This document shows positions 1 to 7,531 of a stretch of 64,000 nt of DNA, piece by piece. The position numbers and the translations under genes are program-made. The notes beneath the pieces are model-generated. The model was not told where the DNA came from, did not search any database, and saw only the letters and a program-made list of their open reading frames with translations. The stretch comes from Streptomyces brasiliensis (GTDB lineage: Bacteria; Actinomycetota; Actinomycetes; Streptomycetales; Streptomycetaceae), in assembly GCF_014647875.1 (NCBI RefSeq), contig NZ_BMQA01000002.1, positions 186,001 to 250,000 of the forward strand, read 5' to 3'. Every line of letters starts with the position of its first letter. The stretch's first letter is position 1.

Positions 1-255
1 CTCGGTCGCGGTGTTGGGGACGATGTAGTCCTGGAACTCCTTGACCTCCAGGTCGAGTCCGGCCTTCTTCGCCAGGTTGTCCTTGACGAAGTTGAGGATC
101 TCGGCGTGCGGGGTCGGGCTCGCGGCGACGATCAGCGGTCCGCTGGAGTCGGCGGAGGACGAGGAGCTGTCCTTGTCGGAGCCGCAGGCGGTGAGCCCGA
201 CGGTGAGGGCTCCGACGGCGAGGACGGCGGCGGTGATCTTGGCGGTGTTACGCAC
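1..255 (-). CDS. metQ: Methionine ABC transporter substrate-binding lipoprotein (NlpA/MetQ family), N-terminal part
   Basis: Binds methionine (probably also D-Met or related amino acids) outside the membrane and delivers it to the MetNI importer. Only the first 85 codons lie in the window. The GTG start at 255 opens a lipoprotein signal peptide with lipobox LTAC, the lipidated Cys being residue 24, then a Ser/Asp-rich linker and the family start LIVAASPTPHAEIL, which is typical of NlpA/MetQ proteins. It lies 146 nt downstream of metI on the same strand and completes a metN-metI-metQ operon. The MetQ assignment rests on this N-terminus plus the neighbours; substrate choice is inferred. Confidence 0.9.
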   Translation of the reverse strand, partial: MRNTAKITAAVLAVGALTVGLTACGSDKDSSSSSADSSGPLIVAASPTPHAEILNFVKDNLAKKAGLDLEVKEFQDYIVPNTATE

Positions 256-304
256 GAAAAGTGCCTTTCCTTATGGGTGGTGCGACCCCTTGGATCAAGG
301 GGTG

Positions 305-368
305 CGGCGCGAAGCGCCGTCGTTGAGGCGCGGTGGTCGGTGGGGGTCCCCCGGACGGAGTCTGGGGG
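305..368. repeat. Two hairpins in the metI-metQ gap
   Basis: The gap between metI and metQ holds a 6-bp stem (305-310 with 314-319, loop GAA) and a second hairpin (CCCCC at 348-352 with GGGGG at 364-368, inner GAC/GTC and loop GGA). The second resembles a GGGGGTCCCCCGGACGGAG element that I recall as widely dispersed in Streptomyces intergenic DNA. It may be an mRNA stabiliser or partial terminator that sets the metQ to metI ratio; that role is inferred. Confidence 0.5.
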
Positions 369-401
369 AGGGTGGGCGAGCGGGGAGCTCGGGGAGGGGG
401 T

Positions 402-1139
402 TCAGACGGCCTGGCCGGCGTCCGCGGCGGCGGGCTCCTTGGCCTTCAGCAGCCGCAGCCTCGGCGCCGGCCCGGAGTGGCCCCCGCGCCGGTGCAGGCC
501 GCGTGCGGAGTAGTCGCCGGCGAACTGGATGACCGAGATCACGACGGCGAGGATCGCCACGGTGATCCACATCAGCTCGGTCTCGAAGCGCTGGTAGCCG
601 TACCGGATGGCGATGTCGCCGAGACCGCCCGCGCCGACCGTGCCCGCCATGGCGGAGTAGCCGATGAGCGCGACGATCGTCGTCGTGGTGCTGGAGATGA
701 GAGAGGGCAGGGCCTCGGGGACGAGGACCTTGCGGACGACGGTCCAGGTGTTGCCGCCCATCGACTGCACGGCCTCGACGAGACCGCCGTCCACTTCGCG
801 GACAGCCGTCTCGACGAGGCGCGCGAAGAACGGGATCGCCCCGATGGCGAGCGGCACGATGGCGGCCTCGCGGCCGATGGTGGTGCCGGTGATCCAGCGC
901 GTGAACGTCATCAGCGCCACCATCAGGATGATGAACGGCATCGAGCGGGCGATGTTCACGATCTGCCCGATGACCTTGTTGGCGAGGACGTTCTGCAGCA
1001 GTCCGCCCCGGTCGGTCAGCACGAGCAGGACGCCGAGCGGGAGTCCGCCGACGACGGCGATGAGCGTGGACCAGCCGACCATGTAGAGCGTGTCCCAACA
1101 CGCCTGGGACAGCAGCGGCTGCATCTCGGACCAGGTCAC
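402..1139 (-). CDS. metI: Methionine ABC transporter permease
   Basis: Membrane channel subunit of the methionine importer; works as a dimer with MetN in the cytoplasmic membrane. 245 residues with five or so hydrophobic segments and the binding-protein-dependent permease (BPD_transp_1) core, including the EAA-type loop near AVQSMGGNTWTVVRKVLVPEAL that contacts the ATPase. It is slightly longer than usual (about 220) because of a basic C-terminal tail. The GTG start overlaps the metN stop by 4 nt (GTGA), which indicates translational coupling. Confidence 0.95.
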   Translation of the reverse strand: MTWSEMQPLLSQACWDTLYMVGWSTLIAVVGGLPLGVLLVLTDRGGLLQNVLANKVIGQIVNIARSMPFIILMVALMTFTRWITGTTIGREAAIVPLAIGAIPFFARLVETAVREVDGGLVEAVQSMGGNTWTVVRKVLVPEALPSLISSTTTTIVALIGYSAMAGTVGAGGLGDIAIRYGYQRFETELMWITVAILAVVISVIQFAGDYSARGLHRRGGHSGPAPRLRLLKAKEPAAADAGQAV

Positions 1140-2194
1140 TTGGCACCTTCCTTCACAAGTGCGGGCTCCTGCCCCTCGCTGCCGACGACATCGATCTGAA
1201 GTCCCTGCTCGCGCAGGAAGCCGACGGGCACGACGTTGTCCTCGTAGCGGCCGGGCAGTTCGATGCGCATCCGGCCGACCTGGAGGCCGCCGACGGTGTC
1301 GATGGCGGCGCCGAGGATCGAGATGTCGATGTTGTAGGTGCGCGACAGCTGGGAGATGACGGGCTGGGTGGCGGCCTCACCGTGGAAGGTGACGTCGAGG
1401 ACGGTCCGGTCGGCGCCGGAGGCCTCGCCGCCCACGGGGAAGAGCGCGGCGGCCAGTTCGGAGCCCGGGGTGGCGAGCAGCTCGCTGACGGTGCCGGACT
1501 CGACGATGCGTCCCTGCTCCATGAGCGCGGCGGAGTCGCAGATGCTCTTGACGACGTCCATCTCGTGGGTGATGAGCAGGACGGTGAGTCCCAGCTGCTG
1601 GTTCAGGTCGCGCAGCAGCTGGAGGATCGAGCGGGTGGTCTCCGGGTCCAGGGCGCTGGTGGCCTCGTCGGAGAGCAGCACCTTGGGGTCGCCGGCCAGG
1701 GCGCGGGCGATGCCGACGCGCTGCTTCTGGCCGCCGGAGAGCTGGGCGGGATAGACCTTGGCCTTGTCGCCGAGGCCGACCAGGTCGAGCAGTTCGAGCG
1801 CCTTGCGGGAACGTTCCCTCCCCGATGTGCCGAGGATCTCGAGCGGCAGCTCGACGTTCTCCTGGACCGTGCGGGAGGACAGCAGGTTGAAGTGCTGGAA
1901 GACCATGCCGATACGGCTGCGCGCCCGGCGGAGTTCCTTGCCCGCGCGCGGTCCACGGCCGGCGAGGGCCGTGAGGTCCTGTCCGGCGACGGTGACCGTC
2001 CCGGATGTCGGACGCTCCAGGAGGTTGACGCAGCGGATGAGCGAGGACTTGCCGGCGCCGGACTGGCCGATGACGCCGTACACCTCGCCTTCGCGGACGT
2101 GGAGATCGACGCCGTCGAGGGCGGTGACCTCGCGGCCGCGTGAGCGGTAGACCTTGGTCAGGCCCGATGTGGTGATCACTGGGGTTTCCGTCAC
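1136..2194 (-). CDS. metN: Methionine ABC transporter ATP-binding protein
   Basis: ATPase of the MetNIQ importer. 352 residues from the chosen GTG at 2194: Walker A GQSGAGKS (about 43-50), signature LSGGQKQR (about 152-159), Walker B with SDEATSALDP (about 175-182) and, after about residue 265, a C-terminal NIL (ACT-like) domain. In characterised MetN proteins this domain binds methionine and causes trans-inhibition. The frame is open further upstream to 2311, but that part lacks family similarity and lies in the putative leader RNA; GTG 2194 or a GTG five codons later are the plausible starts. First gene of the metNIQ operon. Confidence 0.93.
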   Translation of the reverse strand: MTETPVITTSGLTKVYRSRGREVTALDGVDLHVREGEVYGVIGQSGAGKSSLIRCVNLLERPTSGTVTVAGQDLTALAGRGPRAGKELRRARSRIGMVFQHFNLLSSRTVQENVELPLEILGTSGRERSRKALELLDLVGLGDKAKVYPAQLSGGQKQRVGIARALAGDPKVLLSDEATSALDPETTRSILQLLRDLNQQLGLTVLLITHEMDVVKSICDSAALMEQGRIVESGTVSELLATPGSELAAALFPVGGEASGADRTVLDVTFHGEAATQPVISQLSRTYNIDISILGAAIDTVGGLQVGRMRIELPGRYEDNVVPVGFLREQGLQIDVVGSEGQEPALVKEGAK

Positions 2195-2350
2195 TGTCGA
2201 GTGCGCAGGCGTGGGTGTGCCTGGGCACGGGTGCATTCGTTCAGGCACGCGGCACGGTTCTCGTGGTGACGCTGGAGTGGGAGAACGTGCGCGCGGGGAG
2301 GCGTCGGTCACGTGTGCGTATCGGCTACGACGTCACGGACATGTCACGGC

Positions 2351-2372
2351 GTCTCGCTTCGGGGCGCGAGGC
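2351..2372 (-). promoter_or_regulatory. Hairpin just after the Cys/Met leader peptide
   Basis: A 7-bp stem (2351-2357 with 2366-2372, one mismatch) with an 8-nt GC-rich loop begins about 20 nt after the leader-peptide stop. A stem at this place is what an attenuator would need, but it has no U-tract, so it could act through Rho or as an anti-terminator element. Inferred role. Confidence 0.4.
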
Positions 2373-2392
2373 TCAGGCGGTGCGGGGGCCCT

Positions 2393-2488
2393 CTAGAAGG
2401 CGCACATTCGGCACATGCGACACATACAACGAGCACCGGGCGTCAGGGTCGCCTCGGTCGCAGGGGTGCGGCAGCTCGTCGTGGTCAT
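2393..2488 (-). CDS. Candidate Cys/Met-rich leader peptide of the metNIQ operon
   Basis: A 31-codon ORF, too short for usual gene calling, lies about 200 nt upstream of metN on the same strand. Its start is MTTTSCRTPATEA and it ends with CMCRMCRMCAF then TAG: four Cys and three Met in nine residues, and five Cys and four Met overall. Both amino acids are rare in Streptomyces proteins, so the cluster just before the stop is unlikely by chance. No Shine-Dalgarno is visible; a weak -10 (TTTACT) seven nt before the ATG would fit leaderless translation. Inference: ribosome stalling at these codons senses charged tRNA-Met/tRNA-Cys and controls metNIQ by attenuation. Confidence 0.65.
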   Translation of the reverse strand: MTTTSCRTPATEATLTPGARCMCRMCRMCAF

Positions 2489-2523
2489 GCGAATCAGTAA
2501 ACCAGACGTGCGGTCCTGACAGA

Positions 2524-2554
2524 CCGCCCCTGTCCGCATGCCGGACAGGGGCGG
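2524..2554 (-). terminator. Strong hairpin after the HAD phosphatase gene
   Basis: A perfect 13-bp inverted repeat (2524-2536 with 2542-2554, 5-nt loop) starts 7 nt after the phosphatase stop codon. It lacks a clear U-tract, as is common in Streptomyces terminators. It insulates the HAD gene from the met operon downstream. Confidence 0.8.
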
Positions 2555-2561
2555 ACAAGGG

Positions 2562-3212
2562 TCAGCGGCGGACGGAGATCTCCACGCCCTGGTCGGTGAC
2601 CAGCGCGGACAAGGCCGAGAGGTCGCTCACCACCAGGTCCGCGTCCAGCTCGTCGGCCCGGTGGGTTGTGGCCAACGCCACGGTCGTCATCCCGGCGGCG
2701 CGGCCTGCCCGCAGGCCCGCCGGGGCGTCCTCGAACACCACGCAGTGGGCCGGGTCGACGCCCAACTGCCGGGCGGCGAGCAGATAAGGCTCGGGATCGG
2801 GCTTGCCGTGCGTGACGTCGTCGGCGGCGACGAGCGTCTTGGGCAGTATCCCGACGGCCTCGAGCCGGGCCTCGGCCAGCCGCCGAGTGGCCGAAGTCAC
2901 CACGGCCCAGCGGTCGGCGGGCAGGGAGTCGAGGAAGGCGCGGGTGCCGGGCAGCAGCAGTACGCCGTCCTGGGGCACGTCCTCCACCTCGAGCTGCTCG
3001 ACCCGTGCGATCGCCTCCGGCACGACGTCGGCGGGCAGCAGGTCGGCGACTATCTCCGCCGCGGTACGCCCGTGCAGCTCCACCGCCCCGAACTCCTCGG
3101 CCGCGATGCCGTACTCCCGGGCCCAGCGTGTCCAGCAGCGCTCGACCGATGCGAGGGAGGAGACCAGGGTGCCGTCGTTGTCGAAGAGGAGGGCGTGTGC
3201 GTGGATCGTCAT
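2562..3212 (-). CDS. HAD-superfamily phosphatase (sugar-phosphate phosphatase-like)
   Basis: 216 residues. The HAD nucleophile motif DNDGT (Asp11, Asp13) is at the N-terminus, motif II is VVTSAT near the middle, and motif III/IV contain GKPDPEPY and VFEDAPAGLRAG. The layout with an alpha-helical cap between motifs I and II is that of beta-phosphoglucomutase-like or 2-deoxyglucose-6-phosphatase-like enzymes, usually cytoplasmic phosphatases of sugar phosphates. The start ATG 3212 places the motif at the usual distance; an upstream extension of the frame lacks similarity. Substrate unknown. Confidence 0.9.
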   Translation of the reverse strand: MTIHAHALLFDNDGTLVSSLASVERCWTRWAREYGIAAEEFGAVELHGRTAAEIVADLLPADVVPEAIARVEQLEVEDVPQDGVLLLPGTRAFLDSLPADRWAVVTSATRRLAEARLEAVGILPKTLVAADDVTHGKPDPEPYLLAARQLGVDPAHCVVFEDAPAGLRAGRAAGMTTVALATTHRADELDADLVVSDLSALSALVTDQGVEISVRR

Positions 3213-3281
3213 GGTCCCGACCTTACGGCGTACGCCGGGGGCGACCTCGGAAGAGCATTTGGGCCGTAATAAGGTCACCGC

Positions 3282-3641
3282 ATGTTCAATGCCATGACCC
3301 TGGTGACCGGGGTCGCCGCGCTGCTGCTCGCCGCCTGGTGCGGGTGGGCGGCCTACCGTGATCAGCCGACCAAGGACTGGCACTTCATCGGGATGGCCGT
3401 GGCGTCGGTCCTGGCGCTGGTGCAGTTGGTGATCGGGATCGTGCAGCTGGCGCGGGGCGAGAAGCCGGAGCAGGGAACGACGATCTTCGTGGCGTATCTG
3501 CTGGGCGCGTTCGCGTGCGTGCCTGCGGCGGGGTTCATGTCGCTGGCCGAGCGGACCCGCTGGGGGTCGGTGACGGTGGCCGCGGGCGGCGTGGTGCTGG
3601 CGGTGCTCGAGGTACGGCTCTATGACATCTGGGGAGGCTGA
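3282..3641 (+). CDS. Small four-helix membrane protein, unknown function
   Basis: 119 residues with four hydrophobic stretches (about 5-23, 35-56, 67-86, 94-112) separated by short charged loops such as RGEKPEQG, so an integral membrane protein. No catalytic motif or family was recognised. It is followed immediately by another small membrane protein whose start overlaps or abuts its stop, so the two are probably coupled and may form a complex. It diverges from the HAD phosphatase gene. Confidence 0.75.
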   Translation: MFNAMTLVTGVAALLLAAWCGWAAYRDQPTKDWHFIGMAVASVLALVQLVIGIVQLARGEKPEQGTTIFVAYLLGAFACVPAAGFMSLAERTRWGSVTVAAGGVVLAVLEVRLYDIWGG

Positions 3642-3642
3642 G

Positions 3643-4062
3643 GTGACCGCGGTGGAGGAGAAGCCGACCCGGCTGATCAGCGGGCCGGGGATGCTGCTCG
3701 TCTGGTTCTACGGCGTGATGGTGGTCGGCGCGGTGTCGCGCTCGGCGTACCAGATCGCGACGGACTTTCAGCGGGCGCCGCTCGCCTACTCGTTGTCCGC
3801 AGTCGCGGGCGTGGTGTACGGGTTCATCACGTACACGCTCGTTCGCGGCGGCGAGACTGCCCGCAAGGCGGCGCTGGTGTGCTGCGCCGCCGAACTCGCG
3901 GGTGTGCTGATCGTCGGTACGTGGACGCTGGTGGAGCCGTCGGCCTTCCCGGACGCGACCGTCTGGTCCGACTACGGGATGGGCTACATCTTCATCCCGG
4001 TGCTGCTGCCGGTGTCCGCGTTGTACTGGTTGCGGAAGGCCCGCAGGACGGTCACGCCGTAG
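3643..4062 (+). CDS. Small membrane protein, unknown function
   Basis: 139 residues with four predicted membrane segments (SGPGMLLVWFYGVMVV, the LAYSLSAVAGVVYGF region, LVCCAAELAGVLIVG, and YIFIPVLLPVSALYW). I chose GTG 3643 because a GGGAGG ribosome site lies five nt upstream; an in-frame ATG at 3622 inside the preceding gene is the alternative. It follows the preceding gene without a gap, and its 3' end overlaps the convergent GNAT gene by 11 nt. No known domain recognised. Confidence 0.75.
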   Translation: MTAVEEKPTRLISGPGMLLVWFYGVMVVGAVSRSAYQIATDFQRAPLAYSLSAVAGVVYGFITYTLVRGGETARKAALVCCAAELAGVLIVGTWTLVEPSAFPDATVWSDYGMGYIFIPVLLPVSALYWLRKARRTVTP

Positions 4063-4549
4063 TCGCGTACGTCTCCGCCGGCTTCTCCAGGACGATCATT
4101 TCCACGCCGTCCTCGCCCTTGGACGTGCCCACCGTCTCGTAGCCGACCCGGCGGTACAGGCGCAGGTTGCCCTCGCTGCGGTGGCCGGTGTGGAGGCGGA
4201 AGCGCTTGGCGCCACGCTCCTCCGCGAGCGCCGCCTCGGCGGCGCGCAGCAGCCGCGCGCCGATGCCGTGGCCCTGCAGGCGCGGGTGGACGCAGAGCTT
4301 GCCGATGTGGGCGGCGCCGTCCTCGGTCAGCCGCCCGCGCACCGAGCCGACCACCTCCTCGCCGAGCCGCGCGACGAAGACGCAGTCGGAGACGACCTCC
4401 TGGCGGACCGCGTCGAAGGTCTCGACGAGCGGGTCGATGCGGTAGTTGCCGTACAGCGCCGCCTCGCTCTGGAAGCACAGGTACTGGAGCCTGAAGATCT
4501 GCTCTGCATCCTGCTCGGTCGCCACCGAGATGGTCACGCTCATGCCCAT
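4052..4549 (-). CDS. GNAT family N-acetyltransferase
   Basis: 165 residues with the GNAT acetyl-CoA binding signature: LCVHPRLQGHGIGARLL (motif A, Q/R-x-x-G-x-G/A) followed by the beta5/alpha4 part GHRSEGNLRLYRRVGYETV. A cytoplasmic acetyl transfer to an amine of a small molecule or protein is expected; the acceptor is unknown. The start at ATG 4549 is favoured by GGGAGG nine nt upstream. It is the last gene of a possible minus-strand group with the sigma-like gene and the glycerophosphodiesterase. Confidence 0.85.
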   Translation of the reverse strand: MGMSVTISVATEQDAEQIFRLQYLCFQSEAALYGNYRIDPLVETFDAVRQEVVSDCVFVARLGEEVVGSVRGRLTEDGAAHIGKLCVHPRLQGHGIGARLLRAAEAALAEERGAKRFRLHTGHRSEGNLRLYRRVGYETVGTSKGEDGVEMIVLEKPAETYATTA

Positions 4550-4594
4550 GTGCGCACGCCTCCCGCTCACCTGATCGCCTGTTGTTCCTCACTC

Positions 4595-5101
4595 CTATCC
4601 CCGCACTTCGCGGGCCGCAACCTCCGGTGTGAGCAAACGCCGTAGACATCCCAGACATCTGGAACGTTCCGGGCCAAGACTGCCCTGTGAGATACCCAAC
4701 TCCCCCGCGATCTCCCGGTATGTGAGGTCCTTCGGGGAGAGCAGCGCCTCGATGAGACGGGGGCAGCGGCCGGGCAGCCGGCGGACCGCCTCGCGCAGGG
4801 CGCGGTGGCGGGCGGCGGTGAGGGCGATCTGTTCGGGGCCGGGTCCGCGGTCGTCGGCGGGCTCGCCGTCGTAAGGCCGCTCGGTACGGGTTCTACGGCG
4901 GCTGCGACGAGCCTCTGCGCGTACGGCCCTGCGCAGCCAGTCCTCCGGGTCGTACGGCGGCCCCGACGAGTCGACCCGCTCCAGGAGGCGGAGCCAGACG
5001 GTCTGTTCCAGATCGGCAGGTTCGGCGCCAGACGCCTGGGCCTCGGCCGCGGCCTCGGCGGTGAGCAGCGGGCGCAGGGCGGCCACCAGGTCGTGCGTCA
5101 T
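4595..5101 (-). CDS. Sigma-70 family (ECF-like) RNA polymerase sigma factor
   Basis: 168 residues. A short region-2-like part (DLEQTVWLRLLERV, then the WLRRAVRAEARR helix) is followed after an Arg-rich linker by region 4 (ALREAVRRLPGRCPRLIEALL and the helix-turn-helix LTYREIAGELGISQGSLG). This is the compact two-domain layout of ECF sigma factors. No anti-sigma gene is adjacent. It starts 74 nt downstream of the glycerophosphodiesterase gene and may be cotranscribed with it. Target promoters unknown. Confidence 0.8.
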   Translation of the reverse strand: MTHDLVAALRPLLTAEAAAEAQASGAEPADLEQTVWLRLLERVDSSGPPYDPEDWLRRAVRAEARRSRRRTRTERPYDGEPADDRGPGPEQIALTAARHRALREAVRRLPGRCPRLIEALLSPKDLTYREIAGELGISQGSLGPERSRCLGCLRRLLTPEVAAREVRG

Positions 5102-5175
5102 GTGCAGAGCGACGCGGCCGCCCCGGCGGCGGTTGCCGGAGCGGCCGTGGGACGACCCGAACGGGTAGGAAGGGC

Positions 5176-6348
5176 TCAGCCGTTGACGAAGTCCTCGCGG
5201 GCGAGCAGGCCCGTGTCGGCGTTGTCGGTGAAGACACCGTCGATGCCGGTCGCGAAGTAGGCCTTGAAGGCGCCGAAGGAGTCACCGTAGGCGTCCGCGT
5301 CGGTGCCCTTGCGGAACTCCGCCGGCAGGAAGGGGTTCTCGTTGCGCATGGTGTACGGGTGCAGGATCAGGCCCACCTTGTGCGCGTCGGCGACGAGGGT
5401 GCTGGGCGTACCCAGGCTGCCGTCGGCCTTGCGCGGGATGATCAGGTCGAGGGTGGGGCCGATGCCCTGCGCGTAGCCGGCGATCTCCCGCAGGCCCGCG
5501 GGCGAGACAAGGTCGGCGACAGTGCGCGGGTCGCCCGACTCCACGAAGTCCCAGGGGCGGCTGTCCGCAGTGGAGAGCAGGACGGCGAGGGGGTTGTCGA
5601 CCAGCTTGTTCAGCCGCTGCATGCTGGTCGGCTCGAAGGACTGCAGGATGACCGGTGAGGTCCGCTTGTCCTTGCCGTACTTGCGCAGCAGCTTGGCGAC
5701 GCGCTCCTCGACGCCGAGCCCGAGCTTGCGGAAGTAGGTGGGGTGCTTGGTCTCGGGGTAGATCCAGACCTGCTTGCCGCGCTTGCGGGTCTGCTCGTCC
5801 TGCCACTTCAGGACCTCTTCGAACGTGGGGATCTCCCAGCGCCCGTTGTAGAGGGTGTTGTGCGGGCGGTTGGCCGGGATGCGCTCGGTCGCGCGCAGGG
5901 TCTTCAGCTCGGCGAGCGTGAAGTCCTCGGTGAACCAGCCGGTGGTGGAGACGCCGTCGAGGACCTTGGTGGTCCTGCGGCCGGCGAACTCGGGGTGGGA
6001 CGCGACGTCCGTGGTGCCGCCGATCTCCGGCTCGTGCCGGCAGACCAGGTGACCGTCCTTGGTGGGCACCAGGTCACCGGCCTCGACGATGTCGGCGCCG
6101 AGGTCGAGGGCCAGGTTGTACGAGCCGAAGGTGTGCTCCGGGCGGTAGCCGCTGGCGCCGCGGTGGCCGATGATCGTCGGCACGGGCAGGCTCTTGAGGC
6201 CGCCTCCGTGGCCCGCGGTCCGGGCCTCGGTCGCCCGCGCCGCGCCGGGCAGTCCGAGGACCGCTCCGCCCGCGCCGAGCATGGCGGCGCCGAGAAGCGC
6301 CCGCCGTCCGGTTCCGCGCGCCTGCTCGTGCGAGTCCTGCGATCCCAT
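5176..6348 (-). CDS. glpQ: Secreted glycerophosphodiester phosphodiesterase
   Basis: Hydrolyses glycerophosphodiesters to glycerol-3-phosphate and an alcohol, supplying phosphate from teichoic acid or lipid debris outside the cell. 390 residues: a twin-arginine-type signal (RRALLGAAM and a long Ala/Gly-rich core), then GDPD motifs IGHRGASGYRPEHTFGSY and EAGDLVPTKDGHLVCRHEP with catalytic His and metal-binding Glu/Asp, ending in DGVFTDNADTG. ATG 6348 is supported by AGGAGG six nt upstream. GDPD genes of this kind are PhoP-controlled in Streptomyces; see the direct repeats at 6625-6662. Confidence 0.92.
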   Translation of the reverse strand: MGSQDSHEQARGTGRRALLGAAMLGAGGAVLGLPGAARATEARTAGHGGGLKSLPVPTIIGHRGASGYRPEHTFGSYNLALDLGADIVEAGDLVPTKDGHLVCRHEPEIGGTTDVASHPEFAGRRTTKVLDGVSTTGWFTEDFTLAELKTLRATERIPANRPHNTLYNGRWEIPTFEEVLKWQDEQTRKRGKQVWIYPETKHPTYFRKLGLGVEERVAKLLRKYGKDKRTSPVILQSFEPTSMQRLNKLVDNPLAVLLSTADSRPWDFVESGDPRTVADLVSPAGLREIAGYAQGIGPTLDLIIPRKADGSLGTPSTLVADAHKVGLILHPYTMRNENPFLPAEFRKGTDADAYGDSFGAFKAYFATGIDGVFTDNADTGLLAREDFVNG

Positions 6349-6753
6349 GAGCGCCTCCTGCCGTCCTGTCGCTTCTCTTCGTGCGCCGCCTCCAGGGCGC
6401 CTCAGCCCCTTCGGCGCGGCGCCGTCGGTGCGCGCCGATCGTAGGGGCGTGTACATGGCGGCCGGGAGACCTCATCCGGAACACCGGGGTGACGCCGCAT
6501 GTCATCTGCGCGCCGGACGGACACCGGGATCTGACGCTCCGTCCGGCGGCGCGCCGATCTCGGACGCGATGCCGGTCACAACGTTCCGGGCGGGTTACCG
6601 TCGGGCGACGGCGGGCAACCGCAGGTTAAGCCGGGTCAACAGTGCGTAAGACCTCGGTGAACCGGCCGCACCCGATGTGCGCTTCCCCCCAAGCCGCGAG
6701 TAATGTCCTCACCTGCACAGACACATATCGACCCCTCGACATCGGAGGACCCG
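6349..6753. other. Divergent intergenic region between the phosphodiesterase and acyltransferase genes
   Basis: About 400 nt without a supported gene. It carries a GC-rich stretch with several short inverted repeats around 6520-6565 and, at 6585-6665, a run of short direct repeats listed separately. No conserved RNA was recognised. Promoters for both divergent genes must lie here. Confidence 0.6.
6625..6662 (+). promoter_or_regulatory. PHO-box-like direct repeats
   Basis: Four GT-start heptamers resembling the PhoP unit GTTCACC (GTTAAGC, GTCAACA, GTAAGAC, GTGAACC) start at 6625, 6635, 6646 and 6657, a spacing of 10, 11 and 11 nt. PhoP of Streptomyces binds 11-nt direct repeat units, and phosphodiesterase genes are known members of its regulon. 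The match is imperfect, so this is a proposal. Confidence 0.4.
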
Positions 6754-7425
6754 TTGTCCCGCTTCGCGCTCATCAAGGCAGTGCTCGGACCGATCATGCG
6801 CCTGATGTTCCGCCCTCAGGTGGAGGGCGTGGAGCGCATCCCCGGGGACGGTCCGGTGATCCTGGCGGGCAACCACCTCACGTTCATCGACTCGATCGTG
6901 CTGCCGCTGGTGACCAAGCGGCAGGTGTTCTTCATCGGCAAGGACGAGTACGTCACGGGCAAGGGCTTCAAGGGCCGGCTGATGGCGTGGTTCTTCACCG
7001 GCGTCGGCATGATCCCGGTGGACCGGGACGGGGCGAGCGGTGGTGTCGCCGCGCTGATGACCGGGCGGCGGATCCTGGAGGAGGGAAAGATCTTCGGGAT
7101 CTACCCCGAGGGGACGCGGTCGCCCGACGGGCGGCTGTACCGGGGGCGCACCGGCATCGCGCGGCTGACGCTGATGACGGGGGCACCGGTGGTGCCGTTC
7201 GCGATGATCGGCACGGACAAGTTGCAGCCGGGTGGGCGTGGGATTCCGCGTCCGGGGCGGGTGACCGTCCGGTTCGGTGAGGCGATGGAGTTCTCCCGGT
7301 ACGAAGGGATGGACCGGGATCGGTATGTGCTGCGGGCGGTTACCGATTCCGTGATGGCTGAGGTCATGAGGCTGTCCGGGCAGGAGTACGTGGACATGTA
7401 CGCAACGAAGGCCAAAGCTGCGTAG
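6754..7425 (+). CDS. 1-acyl-sn-glycerol-3-phosphate acyltransferase (PlsC-like)
   Basis: Transfers an acyl chain to lysophosphatidate or a related acceptor in membrane lipid synthesis. 223 residues: the acyltransferase motif HLTFID (HX4D), the acceptor-binding block IYPEGTRSPDGRLYRGRTGIARL (in two parts, EGTRS being the key), and a later PVVPFAMIGT block. I chose TTG 6754 because GGAGG sits five nt upstream and the family similarity begins there; an in-frame ATG at 6703 lacks a ribosome site and would add 17 non-conserved residues. Its 3' end faces the MFS gene across a dispersed repeat. Confidence 0.88.
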   Translation: MSRFALIKAVLGPIMRLMFRPQVEGVERIPGDGPVILAGNHLTFIDSIVLPLVTKRQVFFIGKDEYVTGKGFKGRLMAWFFTGVGMIPVDRDGASGGVAALMTGRRILEEGKIFGIYPEGTRSPDGRLYRGRTGIARLTLMTGAPVVPFAMIGTDKLQPGGRGIPRPGRVTVRFGEAMEFSRYEGMDRDRYVLRAVTDSVMAEVMRLSGQEYVDMYATKAKAA

Positions 7426-7448
7426 CGCCGTTGCGGTTCTGATCCACG

Positions 7449-7520
7449 GCGGGTGCGGGTCGTCGGTGGTTGCTCGCGCCCACGCGGCGGAGCCGCATAT
7501 CGATACCGCCCCGCGCCCCT
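7449..7520 (-). repeat. Dispersed intergenic element, copy 1
   Basis: About 70 nt shared with copies near 10.8, 15.0, 48.97 and 54.9 kb: a GGGGCGCGGGG end, TATCGATATGCGGCT, a GCGGC-GGA-GCCGC hairpin (7484-7496) and GGGCGCGA. It lies between the convergent 3' ends of the acyltransferase and MFS genes and may act as a bidirectional terminator. Confidence 0.8.
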
Positions 7521-7531
7521 GAGGAGTTGCG

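Noticed and set aside
2195..2500. SAM riboswitch in front of metNIQ
   Set aside because: Looked for the conserved SAM-I core motifs and a typical multi-helix layout on the minus strand and saw none; the Cys/Met leader peptide explains the long leader better.
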